Part shown: piece by piece, positions 7,965 through 18,362 of the stretch
Position numbering within the stretch: position 1 is the stretch's first letter
How the letters are laid out: each line of letters starts with the position of its first letter
NCBI GenBank assembly: GCA_013388685.1
Contig: JACAET010000004.1
Location: forward strand, 1 to 39,944
Reading direction: 5' to 3'
Length of the DNA stretch: 39,944 nt
From: Chloroflexota bacterium
GTDB lineage: Bacteria; Chloroflexota; Anaerolineae; Anaerolineales; Villigracilaceae
Made by a program: the position numbers and the translations under genes
Notes under the pieces: model-generated
The model's input: only the letters and a program-made list of their open reading frames with translations
Database searches by the model: none
Told to the model about the DNA's origin: nothing

Positions 7965-9856
7965 ACGGCTCCAACGGTAAAGAACCCAAACCCCAATCCG
8001 CCGCGCCGCGCGGACCGATGGGCGGCGGTCCCATCGGACACATGATCGGCGGACCCGTCCAGAAGGCGCGCGACTTCAGCGGCACACTGCGCAAACTGAC
8101 CGCCTATCTCGCTCCCTACCGCTGGAAGATCATCGTCGTCTTCCTCCTCGCCATCGGCTCGACGGCGTTCGCCATCGTTGGACCGAAAATTTTGGGCAAC
8201 GCCACCACCGAACTGTTCAACGGCATTCTGGCAAAGATCGCAGGAACGGGCGATGTGCCTTTCGATGTCATCGGGCGCATCCTGCTGACCGCGCTCGGGT
8301 TGTACGCGCTCTCGGCGGGGTTGAGTTACGGTCAGGGCTGGCTGATGACCGATGTCGCCATCGAGGTCACTTACAAACTCCGCAGGCAGATGATGGAAAA
8401 GATCAACCGTATGCCGTTCCGCACCTTCGACGGCACGCCGCACGGCGAGGTGCTTTCCCTGCTGACCAACGACGTGGATACCATCAACCAGACCCTCAAC
8501 CAGAGCCTGACGCAGATCATCACCTCGCTGGTGACGGTGGTGGGTATTCTGGCAATGATGCTGACCATCTCCTGGCAGATGACGCTCGTCGCGCTGACGA
8601 TTGTCCCCCTCTCGATGATTTTGGTGATGCTGGTCATCAAACAGTCACAGCGCTTCTTCAAAGAACAGCAGGACTACCTCGGTCACGTCAACGGACATGT
8701 GGAGGAAATGTTCGGCGGGCATCTCATCGTCAAAGCCTTCAACGGCGAAGACAAGAGCATCGCCAAATTCAACGAGTACAACACCACCCTCTACGGCTCC
8801 GCCTGGAAAGCGCAGTTCTTTTCCAGCATCATGATGCCCGTCATGCGCCTGGTGGGCAACCTGGGCTATGTGGCGGTGGTCATCCTCGGCGGCTGGCTGA
8901 CCATTCGGAAAGCCATCACCGTCGGCGATATTCAGGCGTTCATTCAGTACATCAACTCGTTCACCCAGCCCATCACCCAGCTGGCGAACATCTCCAACGT
9001 GCTGCAAAGCACGGTGGCGGCAGCGGAGCGCGTCTTTGAGTTCCTCGAAAAGGAAGAAGAGACTCCCGAAACCGCCTCGCCCGTCAAACTGGAGCGCGTG
9101 CGCGGACATGTCGAATTCCGCGATGTCCACTTCGGCTACACCCCCGGTACGCCCGTCATCAAAGGGTTTTCAGCGGAGATTCAGCCCGGGCAGCGGGTGG
9201 CAATTGTCGGTCCGACCGGAGCCGGCAAAACGACCATCGTCAAACTGCTGATGCGCTTCTACGACGTGGACAGCGGCTCCATCCGCATTGACGGTCACGA
9301 CGTGCGTGAGTTCACCCGCGCCGACCTGCGCGCCCTCTTTGGCATGGTGCTGCAGGATACCTGGCTGTTCAACGGCACGATTCTGGATAACATCCGCTAC
9401 GGGCGCGAGGAGGCGACGGAGGATGAAGTCATCGCCGCTGCGCAAGCCGCCCACGTGGATCACTTCATCCACACCCTGCCCGACGGCTACCACTTCGTCC
9501 TCAACGAGGAAGTGACCAACATCTCGCAGGGACAAAAGCAGCTGCTGACGATCGCCCGCGCCTTCCTGGCCAATTCGCCCATGCTGATTCTGGACGAAGC
9601 CACCAGCTCGGTGGACACCCACACGGAAATTCTCATCCAGAAAGCGATGGACAAACTCATGCGCGGGCGGACGAGTTTCATCATTGCCCACCGCCTGTCC
9701 ACCATCCAAAACGCCGACCTGATTCTGGTGATGCGCGACGGCAACATCGTCGAACAAGGCACACACGAGGAATTGCTGGCGAAAGGCGGCTTCTACGCCG
9801 AGTTGTACAACAGCCAGTTCGAGAAGATGGAAGAACTTGAAGTGGTAATGACATAG
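7961..9856 (+). CDS. ABC exporter half-transporter with catalytic ATP site (heterodimer subunit 2)
   Basis: 631 residues; starts inside the stop of the preceding gene, with AGGAGG upstream, so the two are translationally coupled. The N-terminus is Gly/Pro-rich (residues 1-35), followed by six membrane helices and an ATPase domain. Walker A is GPTGAGKTT (about 417), the signature is degenerate (ISQGQKQ, about 521), Walker B is MLILDEATSSVD with the catalytic Glu (about 540), and the switch His is in IAHRLST (about 575). Paired with the first subunit it yields one canonical and one degenerate ATP site, the hallmark of asymmetric heterodimeric type IV exporters (BmrCD, LmrCD, TM287/288). A hairpin terminator follows about 55 bases downstream, closing the marR-ABC-ABC unit. 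Confidence 0.92.
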   Translation: MNGSNGKEPKPQSAAPRGPMGGGPIGHMIGGPVQKARDFSGTLRKLTAYLAPYRWKIIVVFLLAIGSTAFAIVGPKILGNATTELFNGILAKIAGTGDVPFDVIGRILLTALGLYALSAGLSYGQGWLMTDVAIEVTYKLRRQMMEKINRMPFRTFDGTPHGEVLSLLTNDVDTINQTLNQSLTQIITSLVTVVGILAMMLTISWQMTLVALTIVPLSMILVMLVIKQSQRFFKEQQDYLGHVNGHVEEMFGGHLIVKAFNGEDKSIAKFNEYNTTLYGSAWKAQFFSSIMMPVMRLVGNLGYVAVVILGGWLTIRKAITVGDIQAFIQYINSFTQPITQLANISNVLQSTVAAAERVFEFLEKEEETPETASPVKLERVRGHVEFRDVHFGYTPGTPVIKGFSAEIQPGQRVAIVGPTGAGKTTIVKLLMRFYDVDSGSIRIDGHDVREFTRADLRALFGMVLQDTWLFNGTILDNIRYGREEATEDEVIAAAQAAHVDHFIHTLPDGYHFVLNEEVTNISQGQKQLLTIARAFLANSPMLILDEATSSVDTHTEILIQKAMDKLMRGRTSFIIAHRLSTIQNADLILVMRDGNIVEQGTHEELLAKGGFYAELYNSQFEKMEELEVVMT

Positions 9857-9909
9857 AAACCTGCGTGCTTTGCGTTCCCAGGCGCCGGTTTGGAAATTGG
9901 CGAGGATCG

Positions 9910-9940
9910 AAAGAGGAAGGTCGGGCAAGCCTTCCTCTTT
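9910..9940 (+). terminator. Intrinsic terminator after the exporter operon
   Basis: Perfect 11-base-pair stem AAAGAGGAAGG / CCTTCCTCTTT with a 9-base loop. The T-run is short and partly in the stem, so termination may work for both strands or be moderate. Confidence 0.65.
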
Positions 9941-10036
9941 CTGCTCTCCACAACTTGCCGCTTGGCATTTGGAACGTGGCGCTTGAAACTGAAGTTATGG
10001 TATCCTTGAGCCAACTTACCCTCTGGAGCGCAGTCC

Positions 10037-10672
10037 ATGTACGTAGCCATCGAAGGGGTGATCGGAGTCGGTAAGACCACCCTCGCCCGCCTGTTGCAGC
10101 CCGCCTTCGACGCCGAGATTCTTCTCGAAGTCTTCGAAGAAAACCCATTCCTTTCCGATTTCTACAGCGATCGTCAGCGATACGCCTTTCAAACCCAGAT
10201 TTTCTTTTTGTTGAGCCGTTATCATCAGCAGCGCCGCACTGTGAACGAACTACTTGCCACGGGTAAAACCCTCATCGCCGACTACACCTTCGCCAAGGAT
10301 GCCCTCTTTGCCCGCATCAATCTCAAGGGCGACGAACTCGACATGTACTACAAAGTGCACGAGGCGCTCGCCGAAAAGATCCAAAAACCCGATCTGCTGG
10401 TCTATCTGCAAGCCAGCACCGACACCCTCATGCAGCGCATCGCTCTGCGTGACCGTCCCTATGAACGCCAGATGGAACGTTCCTACATTCACGAACTCAA
10501 CCTTGCCTACGAGGAATTCTTCTCGAAGCCTTTCGACCATACGCCCGTCTTGACGATTGACACGAACAACCTGGATATCGTCCGCAACCCCGAGCATTTG
10601 AAACTGATCGAGAACCGCATCCGACAAAGCCTGAACCTGACTCCGTTTCAACAGAGTCTGCCTCTGCCCTGA
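10037..10672 (+). CDS. Deoxynucleoside kinase (dGK/dAK family)
   Basis: 211 residues, the usual length of bacterial deoxynucleoside kinases. It phosphorylates deoxynucleosides (dA, dG or dC) to monophosphates for salvage. The P-loop GVIGVGKTT lies at 7-15; the catalytic acid lies in EVFEENPFL (about 32-40); the ERS-type motif with LID arginines is visible as RDRPYERQMERSY (about 137-149), followed by LNLAYEEFF. TGGAG precedes the ATG at 10037. The gene is alone between a terminator and repeats. Substrate choice cannot be read by eye. Confidence 0.9.
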   Translation: MYVAIEGVIGVGKTTLARLLQPAFDAEILLEVFEENPFLSDFYSDRQRYAFQTQIFFLLSRYHQQRRTVNELLATGKTLIADYTFAKDALFARINLKGDELDMYYKVHEALAEKIQKPDLLVYLQASTDTLMQRIALRDRPYERQMERSYIHELNLAYEEFFSKPFDHTPVLTIDTNNLDIVRNPEHLKLIENRIRQSLNLTPFQQSLPLP

Positions 10673-10681
10673 CCTTGTGAA

Positions 10682-10815
10682 TAGTTGGCGTTCTCCAACG
10701 CCGACAGATACGGAAGAGAACGTATCCTGCGCACGATTTGAGGAATGCGTAGTTGGCGTTCTCCAACGCCGACAGACACGGAAGAGAACGTGTCCTGTGC
10801 GTATTTTGAGGAAAT
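10682..10815 (+). repeat. Two tandem copies of repeat family E (68-base period)
   Basis: Two near-identical units start at 10682 and 10750. Each has a first hairpin GGCGTT-ctcc-AACGCC and a second hairpin with conserved loop GAAGAGAA. The second stem is GATACG/CGTATC in unit 1 and GACACG/CGTGTC in unit 2, a compensatory pair of changes. Each unit ends in TTTGAGGA, and in unit 2 this end serves as the Shine-Dalgarno sequence of the gene at 10819. A half copy (first hairpin) lies at 28029-28050 and a related hairpin at 1878-1900. Confidence 0.75.
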
Positions 10816-10818
10816 GTT

Positions 10819-11847
10819 ATGCGAGTCACCCGTGAATCACTGATCAAGATCGCCCGCGAGACCGCGCAGGAACGCGCCTACAACGACGCCGGCATCATCG
10901 CCGCGTATCTGACGGGTTCCCTCGTGGACGATAGCCTTGATCCCATGCTCGGCGGCGCGGCGGACATTGACATCATCTTTGTCCACAGGGAAGAGCCGAA
11001 ACACCGCCGCGAGTTCGTCAAACTGACCCCCGACTTCCACGTGGACATCAGTCACCGCGCCAAAGCCGAGTTCAAACGTCCGCGCGAATTGCGCCTCGAT
11101 CCGTGGCTGGGATGGGAGATGTACGACCCGATGCTGCTCTACGAGCGCGAGAAGTTCTTCGAATTCGTGCAGGCTGGCTTGCGGGCGGGCTTCGAATTCA
11201 ACGCGCCCGCGCCCGCCCTTCAGCGTTCGCGCTCCCTGCTCTCACACGGACGCCAGATCTGGCGCGACCTGCTCGAGATTAGCGGTACGACCACGCCGAG
11301 GGATGTGGCGAAGTACATGAAGTCGCTTTATCACGCCATCAACGCGGTGGCGGAGTTGTCGGGTCCGCCGTTGCAGGAGAGACGTCTGATGCTGGAATTC
11401 GCCTCCCGTGCGGAGACCGCCCAACGTCCGGGCATGGATGCGGCGCTGGTCGGTCTGATGGGCGCGTCCGCGCTGGAGCCGTCCCTGCTGCGCTCGTGGA
11501 TTCCCGAATGGAGAGTTGCCTTCGAGTCGGCTTCCGAAAGCAGCCGTGTGGATGCGCGCATTCACCCTGCGCGTTTGAACTATTACGAGAAGGCGATACG
11601 GGCGATGCTCGAAGGGGAAAAACCCGTTGCCGCTTTATGGTCTCTGCTGCATACGTGGACGCTTGCCGTGGAGGTGTTGCCCGAACTGTCTGCCAGCCCG
11701 TGGCGCGCCGTCTGCGGTCACCTTGGCTTGACGGCGGCCGGCATGGGAGAGCGCGTGGAGGCGCTCGACCATTTTCTCGATGAAGTGGAAGCCCTGCTCG
11801 ATGAACTTGCCGCGCAATACGGTTTGGAGACTTCGACATCAATATAA
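10819..11847 (+). CDS. Nucleotidyltransferase-domain protein
   Basis: 342 residues. The N-terminal part shows the Pol-beta nucleotidyltransferase core: LTGSLVDD (Gly33-Ser34) and ADIDIIFV with the metal-binding Asp49 and Asp51. The family transfers NMPs to small molecules, RNA or proteins. The C-terminal two thirds are helical with no motif I recognise; an HEPN-like or four-helix substrate domain is possible. The Shine-Dalgarno sequence (GAGGA) is contributed by the end of the upstream tandem repeat. There is no partner gene of the MNT/HEPN toxin-antitoxin type next door. The superfamily is fairly sure; the substrate is unknown. Confidence 0.7.
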   Translation: MRVTRESLIKIARETAQERAYNDAGIIAAYLTGSLVDDSLDPMLGGAADIDIIFVHREEPKHRREFVKLTPDFHVDISHRAKAEFKRPRELRLDPWLGWEMYDPMLLYEREKFFEFVQAGLRAGFEFNAPAPALQRSRSLLSHGRQIWRDLLEISGTTTPRDVAKYMKSLYHAINAVAELSGPPLQERRLMLEFASRAETAQRPGMDAALVGLMGASALEPSLLRSWIPEWRVAFESASESSRVDARIHPARLNYYEKAIRAMLEGEKPVAALWSLLHTWTLAVEVLPELSASPWRAVCGHLGLTAAGMGERVEALDHFLDEVEALLDELAAQYGLETSTSI

Positions 11848-11848
11848 A

Positions 11849-11946
11849 TGTCATTGCGAAGGTCGAGGCGCGGCAGCACCGAAATCCTGAAGCAATCTCC
11901 TGATAACATGGGCTGCTTCGTCGCAAAAACGCTCTTCGCAACGACA
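11849..11946. repeat. Dispersed palindromic repeat, family F (TGTCATTGCGAAG...)
   Basis: Begins TGTCATTGCGAAG and ends CTTCGCAACGACA, an imperfect inverted pair, with AAGCAATCTCC and GGCTGCTTCGTCGC in between. It fills the gap between the nucleotidyltransferase and HD genes. The pattern matches the widespread intergenic 'GTCATTGCGA..AAGCAATC' type repeat. Confidence 0.65.
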
Positions 11947-11958
11947 TGAAAGGAATAA

Positions 11959-12531
11959 ATGACCCGCAACGAAGCCTTATCTCTTGTTCGTGAATACGTG
12001 AAGAACGAAGGACTCGTGCGCCACATGCTTTCGGTGGAAGCCGCCATGCGTTTCTACGCCGAGAAATTCGGCGAGGATGTGGAGCGCTGGGGGCTGATCG
12101 GTCTGCTCCACGACTTCGATTGGGAGATACATCCCACGCTCGAACAGCATCCGCAGGCTGGCGCGCCGATCTTGCGCGAACGCGGCGTGCCTGAGGATAT
12201 TATTCAGGACATCTTGAGCCACGCCGATCACCTGCAAATGCCGCGTGATACGCTGGTCCGCAAAGCCATCGCCGCCTGCGACGAGATCACGGGGTTGATC
12301 ACCGCCGTCGCGTTGGTGCGTCCCTCGCGTTCGCTTTACGACCTCGAGCCCGCCTCCGTCAAAAAGAAGTGGAAGGATAAAGCCTTCGCCGCCGGGACTT
12401 CACGAACGGAAATGGAACACGCCGCGCAGGAGTTCGGCATCGAATTATGGGAGCATGTGGGCAACGTCATCCAAGCCATGCGAAGGATCGCGCCGGAACT
12501 GGGACTGGAAGGGAATATTCAGCGGCAATAA
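11959..12531 (+). CDS. HD-domain metal-dependent phosphohydrolase
   Basis: 190 residues. HD-superfamily metal ligands are visible: His22 (VRHMLSVE), His51-Asp52 (LIGLLHDFDWE), further His at 58 and 64 (IHPTLEQHP), and HADH at about 88-91. A later Asp (ACDEITGLI) completes the set. Such short stand-alone HD proteins are phosphatases or nucleotidases acting on nucleotides or nucleotide second messengers; the substrate is unknown. AAAGGA precedes the ATG. It converges on gyrA, with 103 bases between them and no obvious terminator. Confidence 0.85.
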   Translation: MTRNEALSLVREYVKNEGLVRHMLSVEAAMRFYAEKFGEDVERWGLIGLLHDFDWEIHPTLEQHPQAGAPILRERGVPEDIIQDILSHADHLQMPRDTLVRKAIAACDEITGLITAVALVRPSRSLYDLEPASVKKKWKDKAFAAGTSRTEMEHAAQEFGIELWEHVGNVIQAMRRIAPELGLEGNIQRQ

Positions 12532-12634
12532 TTTTGCAGGGACACGCCGGATTTCACGCCACGCGAAGCGGTCGAAACCCTGGCGGACATCATTCCGACG
12601 GGGGATCCGGAAGGTATCGAGGTAAAAAAGCCGC

Positions 12635-15226
<2,592 letters not shown>

Positions 15227-15253
15227 GGAGTCTCCAGATGCCAACCGCAAAGA

Positions 15254-15296
15254 CACGGAGAACACAGAGGCTTTTTATGTTCTCGGTGTCTCCGTG
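15254..15296. repeat. Dispersed inverted repeat (CACGGAGA / TCTCCGTG)
   Basis: CACGGAGAACACAGAG at the left pairs with CTCGGTGTCTCCGTG at the right, separated by CTTTTTATGTT. It lies in the leader of gyrA and could form a hairpin in the mRNA; on present evidence it is one of the window's dispersed repeats. Confidence 0.55.
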
Positions 15297-15435
15297 ACTT
15301 GGCGGCGAATGTATGTTCTATAGCGGGGACAATCTTACGGGGAAAGAGACGAGGCGTCAAGCCGAGCACAAAGAGAATATTGAAGATATCGGATCCAGCA
15401 CGTTTCCGCGGGTCAGGCTTCCCTGTCCGTTCGTT

Positions 15436-16287
15436 TCAGGGTTTGAATTCGAGGGCTTTTGTCAGGCAGATACCTTTGACGCCATCGTCGGAGCATAACG
15501 TCATCGACGCGCGTAATTTATGACCGCTTGGATCGTAGACAAAGGACGGCGCGCTCAGGATGAGCGTTTCGCCGGCGCCCAGGGCTTTGCGGGATTCCGA
15601 TGCGGTACAGCCGTTGTAGTTGATGAAATCGTCGTCGCTGATGGCGACCAGGGCGTTGGTATCCGCATCCGCCACTTGCAGGGAGATGGATCTGAATGTG
15701 ATGCCGCCGGTGTTCTTCAGTTTGAACTCGACCCACCATTTGCCGGAGCAGGATTCCAGGTTGTCGTATTCCACTTCGAAGGCGGGAACAGGCGTCGGCG
15801 TGGGAGGAGGCGTGAAGACCGGCAATGTCTCGGTGTTGCCGACGAGCGAAGCATACTCGCCCCACAACCAGCAATAGCCGCCGGGGGCATCTGGGTTGGC
15901 GACATACCAATAGGCGCCGGTTCGGTCGCGTCCGAAGATTTCCGTGGTCTCGCCGACCAGCAGGGCACCCACCCGGTCATAGACTTTTCCCGGGCCGACC
16001 CGGCAGTTTGTGTTGACGGAGACGCTGATCATCGGCGCGGAAGGGGTTTCGGTAAAGAACGGGGTGGGCGAGAGGGTGACGGTGGGTGTAAGGGTGGGCG
16101 GAAGAGGCGAAGGAAGGGGAGTATCCGTTCCTGCGCGGGCGGTCTGAATGTGGATTGCAGAAAGAGTCTGCGCGACTGCCGTATGAATAAGATTGGGATC
16201 CGGCGCGGTAACGCCGGTTGGTCCGCAGGCGGAGGCGAGGACCGCCAGAACGGCAACAAAAGCGAAGGCGGAAATTGGCTTGAACAT
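15436..16287 (-). CDS. SH3-like lipoprotein, paralogue 1
   Basis: 283 residues; start at 16287 with AAAAAGGAG upstream, preferred over the upstream ATGs because it begins a clean signal peptide. The lipobox ASAC puts the lipidated Cys at 21. Then a Thr/Pro-rich stretch (about 60-95), an SH3b-like domain starting NCRVGPGKVYDRVG with YWYVANP and CWLWGEYA (about 105-165), a short Pro linker, and a beta-rich C-terminal domain (about 180-283) with four Cys and the GAGETL...GHKLRASMTLCSD pattern. SH3b modules usually bind cell-wall or surface ligands. The C-terminal domain is not one I can name. Same length, architecture and Cys21 position as the genes at 16523-17374 and 37759-38610. Function unknown. 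Confidence 0.8.
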   Translation of the reverse strand: MFKPISAFAFVAVLAVLASACGPTGVTAPDPNLIHTAVAQTLSAIHIQTARAGTDTPLPSPLPPTLTPTVTLSPTPFFTETPSAPMISVSVNTNCRVGPGKVYDRVGALLVGETTEIFGRDRTGAYWYVANPDAPGGYCWLWGEYASLVGNTETLPVFTPPPTPTPVPAFEVEYDNLESCSGKWWVEFKLKNTGGITFRSISLQVADADTNALVAISDDDFINYNGCTASESRKALGAGETLILSAPSFVYDPSGHKLRASMTLCSDDGVKGICLTKALEFKP

Positions 16288-16522
16288 ATCGCTCCTTTTT
16301 GTCGCTGTATTCATCTTATCACTTTTCAAGACGGAAAATCCCGCGGGCATGTTCCGGCATCTACCGAACAGACAGGGCATGCAAAGGTCTTTGTCCGTAG
16401 GAGGCGGGTCATCATTCGGGGCGCGGTCTCCCCACCCCCCGCTTTCTGCGTGAATCGGCTCCGGTGTCGAAAGGGAGTTCGCGCCAGGGGCGGTTCGATT
16501 GGAGGAGTTCGACCCTCCGGGT

Positions 16523-17374
16523 TCAGGGGCTGAACGTCAGTTCCCGCGTGAGGCACGTGCCTTTCAATTTGTCTTCCGTGCAAATGGTCATCTGGGCGGT
16601 CAAACTGTGTCCCTTGGGGTTGTACCCAAAAGGCGGCGCGCTGACGGTGAGCGTTTCGCCCGGTTTCGCCGCCTCGGATGTGTTGACCGTATCGCACCCG
16701 TCGCGGTTCGTAAAATTGTCGGCGTTCAGGCTGCCCACGAAACTGGTTTCCGCATCGTTGAGGGTGAGCGACCATGATTCGAACGCGGCGCCGCTCGAAT
16801 TCTTGAAGGTGAATTCCACCCACCACGTCTTGTCGCACGATTCCATCTTTTGGAAAGCCGCCTGAAACGCCGATTCGGGCGGCTGGGGAGGAGTCATGTA
16901 GACCAACGTCAGGAGATTACCGCTGACGGCGGCGTATTGTCCCCATACCCAGCAAAATTCTGGATTTCCTCCCGGATTGCGAATGTACCAATATTCTCCT
17001 TTCGGTTCCCGCCCGACGATTTCGGCTGTTTCGCCCACCGACAATACTCCTACCCTTTCGAATATCGCGCCAGGACCCGACCGGCAGTTCGTATCCACGG
17101 AGACGGTGAGACGGGCAGGCTCGAACGTGGGCGTAAAGGTCGGCGTGGTGGAGAGTGTCGGCTCGATGGATGGCGTAAGCGAGGCGGGAGCGGTGAATGT
17201 TGCGGTCGCGGGATTTGCCCGCGCGGCTTCCGTCTGGCGGACGGCGATTGTTTGCGCGATGGACGTGTTGACGGCATGGGGGTCCGGCGACGCGCCGGGC
17301 GTTGTCTGACTGCATGCCAGTGCGGCGATGACAAGAAGGCTCACAGACACGAGAAGATGATAGGGTTTCGACAT
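16523..17374 (-). CDS. SH3-like lipoprotein, paralogue 2
   Basis: 283 residues; start at 17374 with AAGGAG upstream. Lipidated Cys at 21 (AALAC). Thr/Pro-rich stalk, then SH3b-like NCRSGPGAIFERVG, YWYIRNP and CWVWGQYA, then a beta-rich C-terminal domain with WWVEFTFKN, GETLTVSAPPF and GHSLTAQMTICTED, close in pattern to paralogue 1 (WWVEFKLKN, GETLILSAPSF, GHKLRASMTLCSD). Lies directly upstream of paralogue 1 on the same strand (235-base gap), so the pair probably arose by tandem duplication. Exported and membrane-anchored; ligand unknown. Confidence 0.8.
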   Translation of the reverse strand: MSKPYHLLVSVSLLVIAALACSQTTPGASPDPHAVNTSIAQTIAVRQTEAARANPATATFTAPASLTPSIEPTLSTTPTFTPTFEPARLTVSVDTNCRSGPGAIFERVGVLSVGETAEIVGREPKGEYWYIRNPGGNPEFCWVWGQYAAVSGNLLTLVYMTPPQPPESAFQAAFQKMESCDKTWWVEFTFKNSSGAAFESWSLTLNDAETSFVGSLNADNFTNRDGCDTVNTSEAAKPGETLTVSAPPFGYNPKGHSLTAQMTICTEDKLKGTCLTRELTFSP

Positions 17375-17470
17375 GGCTCTCCTTCCGTTCCACTCAATCA
17401 TAATCCGAAAAACGGCTTTCGAGCGGCATGCCGAAGAATGCACGCGGAGGCGTTCGTCGTTATGCGCTCT

Positions 17471-18307
17471 TCACCCGGTGTGGATGAAGGTCTTCCCGAG
17501 ACCGGTTGGTTTCCAGAGCAGGTATCCGCGCGAAAGCCATTTACGTTGCAGGGAAAGATCGTATCCGCGCTCCGCCAGTCGTTCTGCGGCGGCGGCAAAC
17601 CATTGCCGAACCCCATACGTTTTTACGGATGCCGTTTCGGCGGCGGACCGTTTCCATGATTCGAAGAACTCATGGATCGGTTCGCCCGGCACAACACGGT
17701 GTATCAGATTCTTGGGCAGGACGGTCTGAAACTCTGCCGGGTCGAATCCCAGCCGAAAGTTGGTGCTGAACACCAGGGCTTCGAAACGCCAGTTCGCGGA
17801 TTTCTCCCGCCTGACCAGGTTCGCGCACCAGACGCTCCCAAACGGATTCGATGTGCCCTCGATCATCAGTCCGTCCGGCAGGAGGTATGTAACAAGGGTT
17901 TCATACGCCCGGGCGAATTGCTTCTCTTCATACTGCCGCAGGACATTGAACGCGCGTAACAGGCGGATGTGTTCGCCGGTTTGTAACGGTAGATTGAATC
18001 CGCCCAAACGAAAGAAGGTTTTTTCGTCCCGGTAGGGCGAGGCGGCTTCGACCCTCTCGTGATCAATTTCCACGCCGAGAATTTTCAGGTTCGGATTGAG
18101 CCGCCGAAAACGCCGCGCCGCTTCCATGGTGGTGCGCGGGTCGAAGCCGTAGCCGAGGTCAACGAAGAGGGAATCGGCGAACGGTCCGTCGGTCCGCGTA
18201 AGAAGCGAGGGTTCGTACAGCAGGATGAAGTTATCAACCCGGCGGAGTCGGTTGGAGGCGGTTTTTCCGCGTGTGGGCTGTCCCAGCGGTTTCAAGGAGC
18301 GAGGCAT
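17471..18307 (-). CDS. Class I SAM-dependent methyltransferase-like protein
   Basis: 278 residues. The N-terminus has a basic segment with RGKTASNRLRRVDNF, then a Rossmann-type glycine motif VDLGYGFDPRTT (about 48-59) and ILGVEIDHERVEAA, where the acidic residue would bind the SAM ribose. This fits a class I methyltransferase-like fold of the actinobacterial-type group with the same RGKT..NRLRRVD start. The substrate is unknown and I see no motif IV that would name one. The gene appears leaderless: TATAAT ends six bases before the ATG. It is followed on the same strand by the lipoprotein pair. Confidence 0.65.
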   Translation of the reverse strand: MPRSLKPLGQPTRGKTASNRLRRVDNFILLYEPSLLTRTDGPFADSLFVDLGYGFDPRTTMEAARRFRRLNPNLKILGVEIDHERVEAASPYRDEKTFFRLGGFNLPLQTGEHIRLLRAFNVLRQYEEKQFARAYETLVTYLLPDGLMIEGTSNPFGSVWCANLVRREKSANWRFEALVFSTNFRLGFDPAEFQTVLPKNLIHRVVPGEPIHEFFESWKRSAAETASVKTYGVRQWFAAAAERLAERGYDLSLQRKWLSRGYLLWKPTGLGKTFIHTG

Positions 18308-18313
18308 GGTCCG

Positions 18314-18319
18314 ATTATA
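18314..18319 (-). promoter_or_regulatory. -10 box giving a leaderless mRNA
   Basis: A perfect TATAAT (minus strand) six bases before the ATG at 18307, with no Shine-Dalgarno sequence. The -35 region is weak (a TTGCCC 20 bases upstream). Confidence 0.5.
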
Positions 18320-18362
18320 AAGAGCCGGTTGGATGCGGCGGGCAATGCCGCAGTGTTTCCGT

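Noticed and set aside
10682..10815. CRISPR array
   Set aside because: Only two contiguous units, no spacers, hairpin-rich repeats and no cas genes.
12532..12634. Protein-like reading (DTPDFTPREAVETLADIIP...) continuing in frame after the HD gene stop
   Set aside because: It could be a lost C-terminal extension read through the TAA, but it has no start or Shine-Dalgarno sequence, runs into gyrA antisense, and about 33 codons are too few to judge without homologues.
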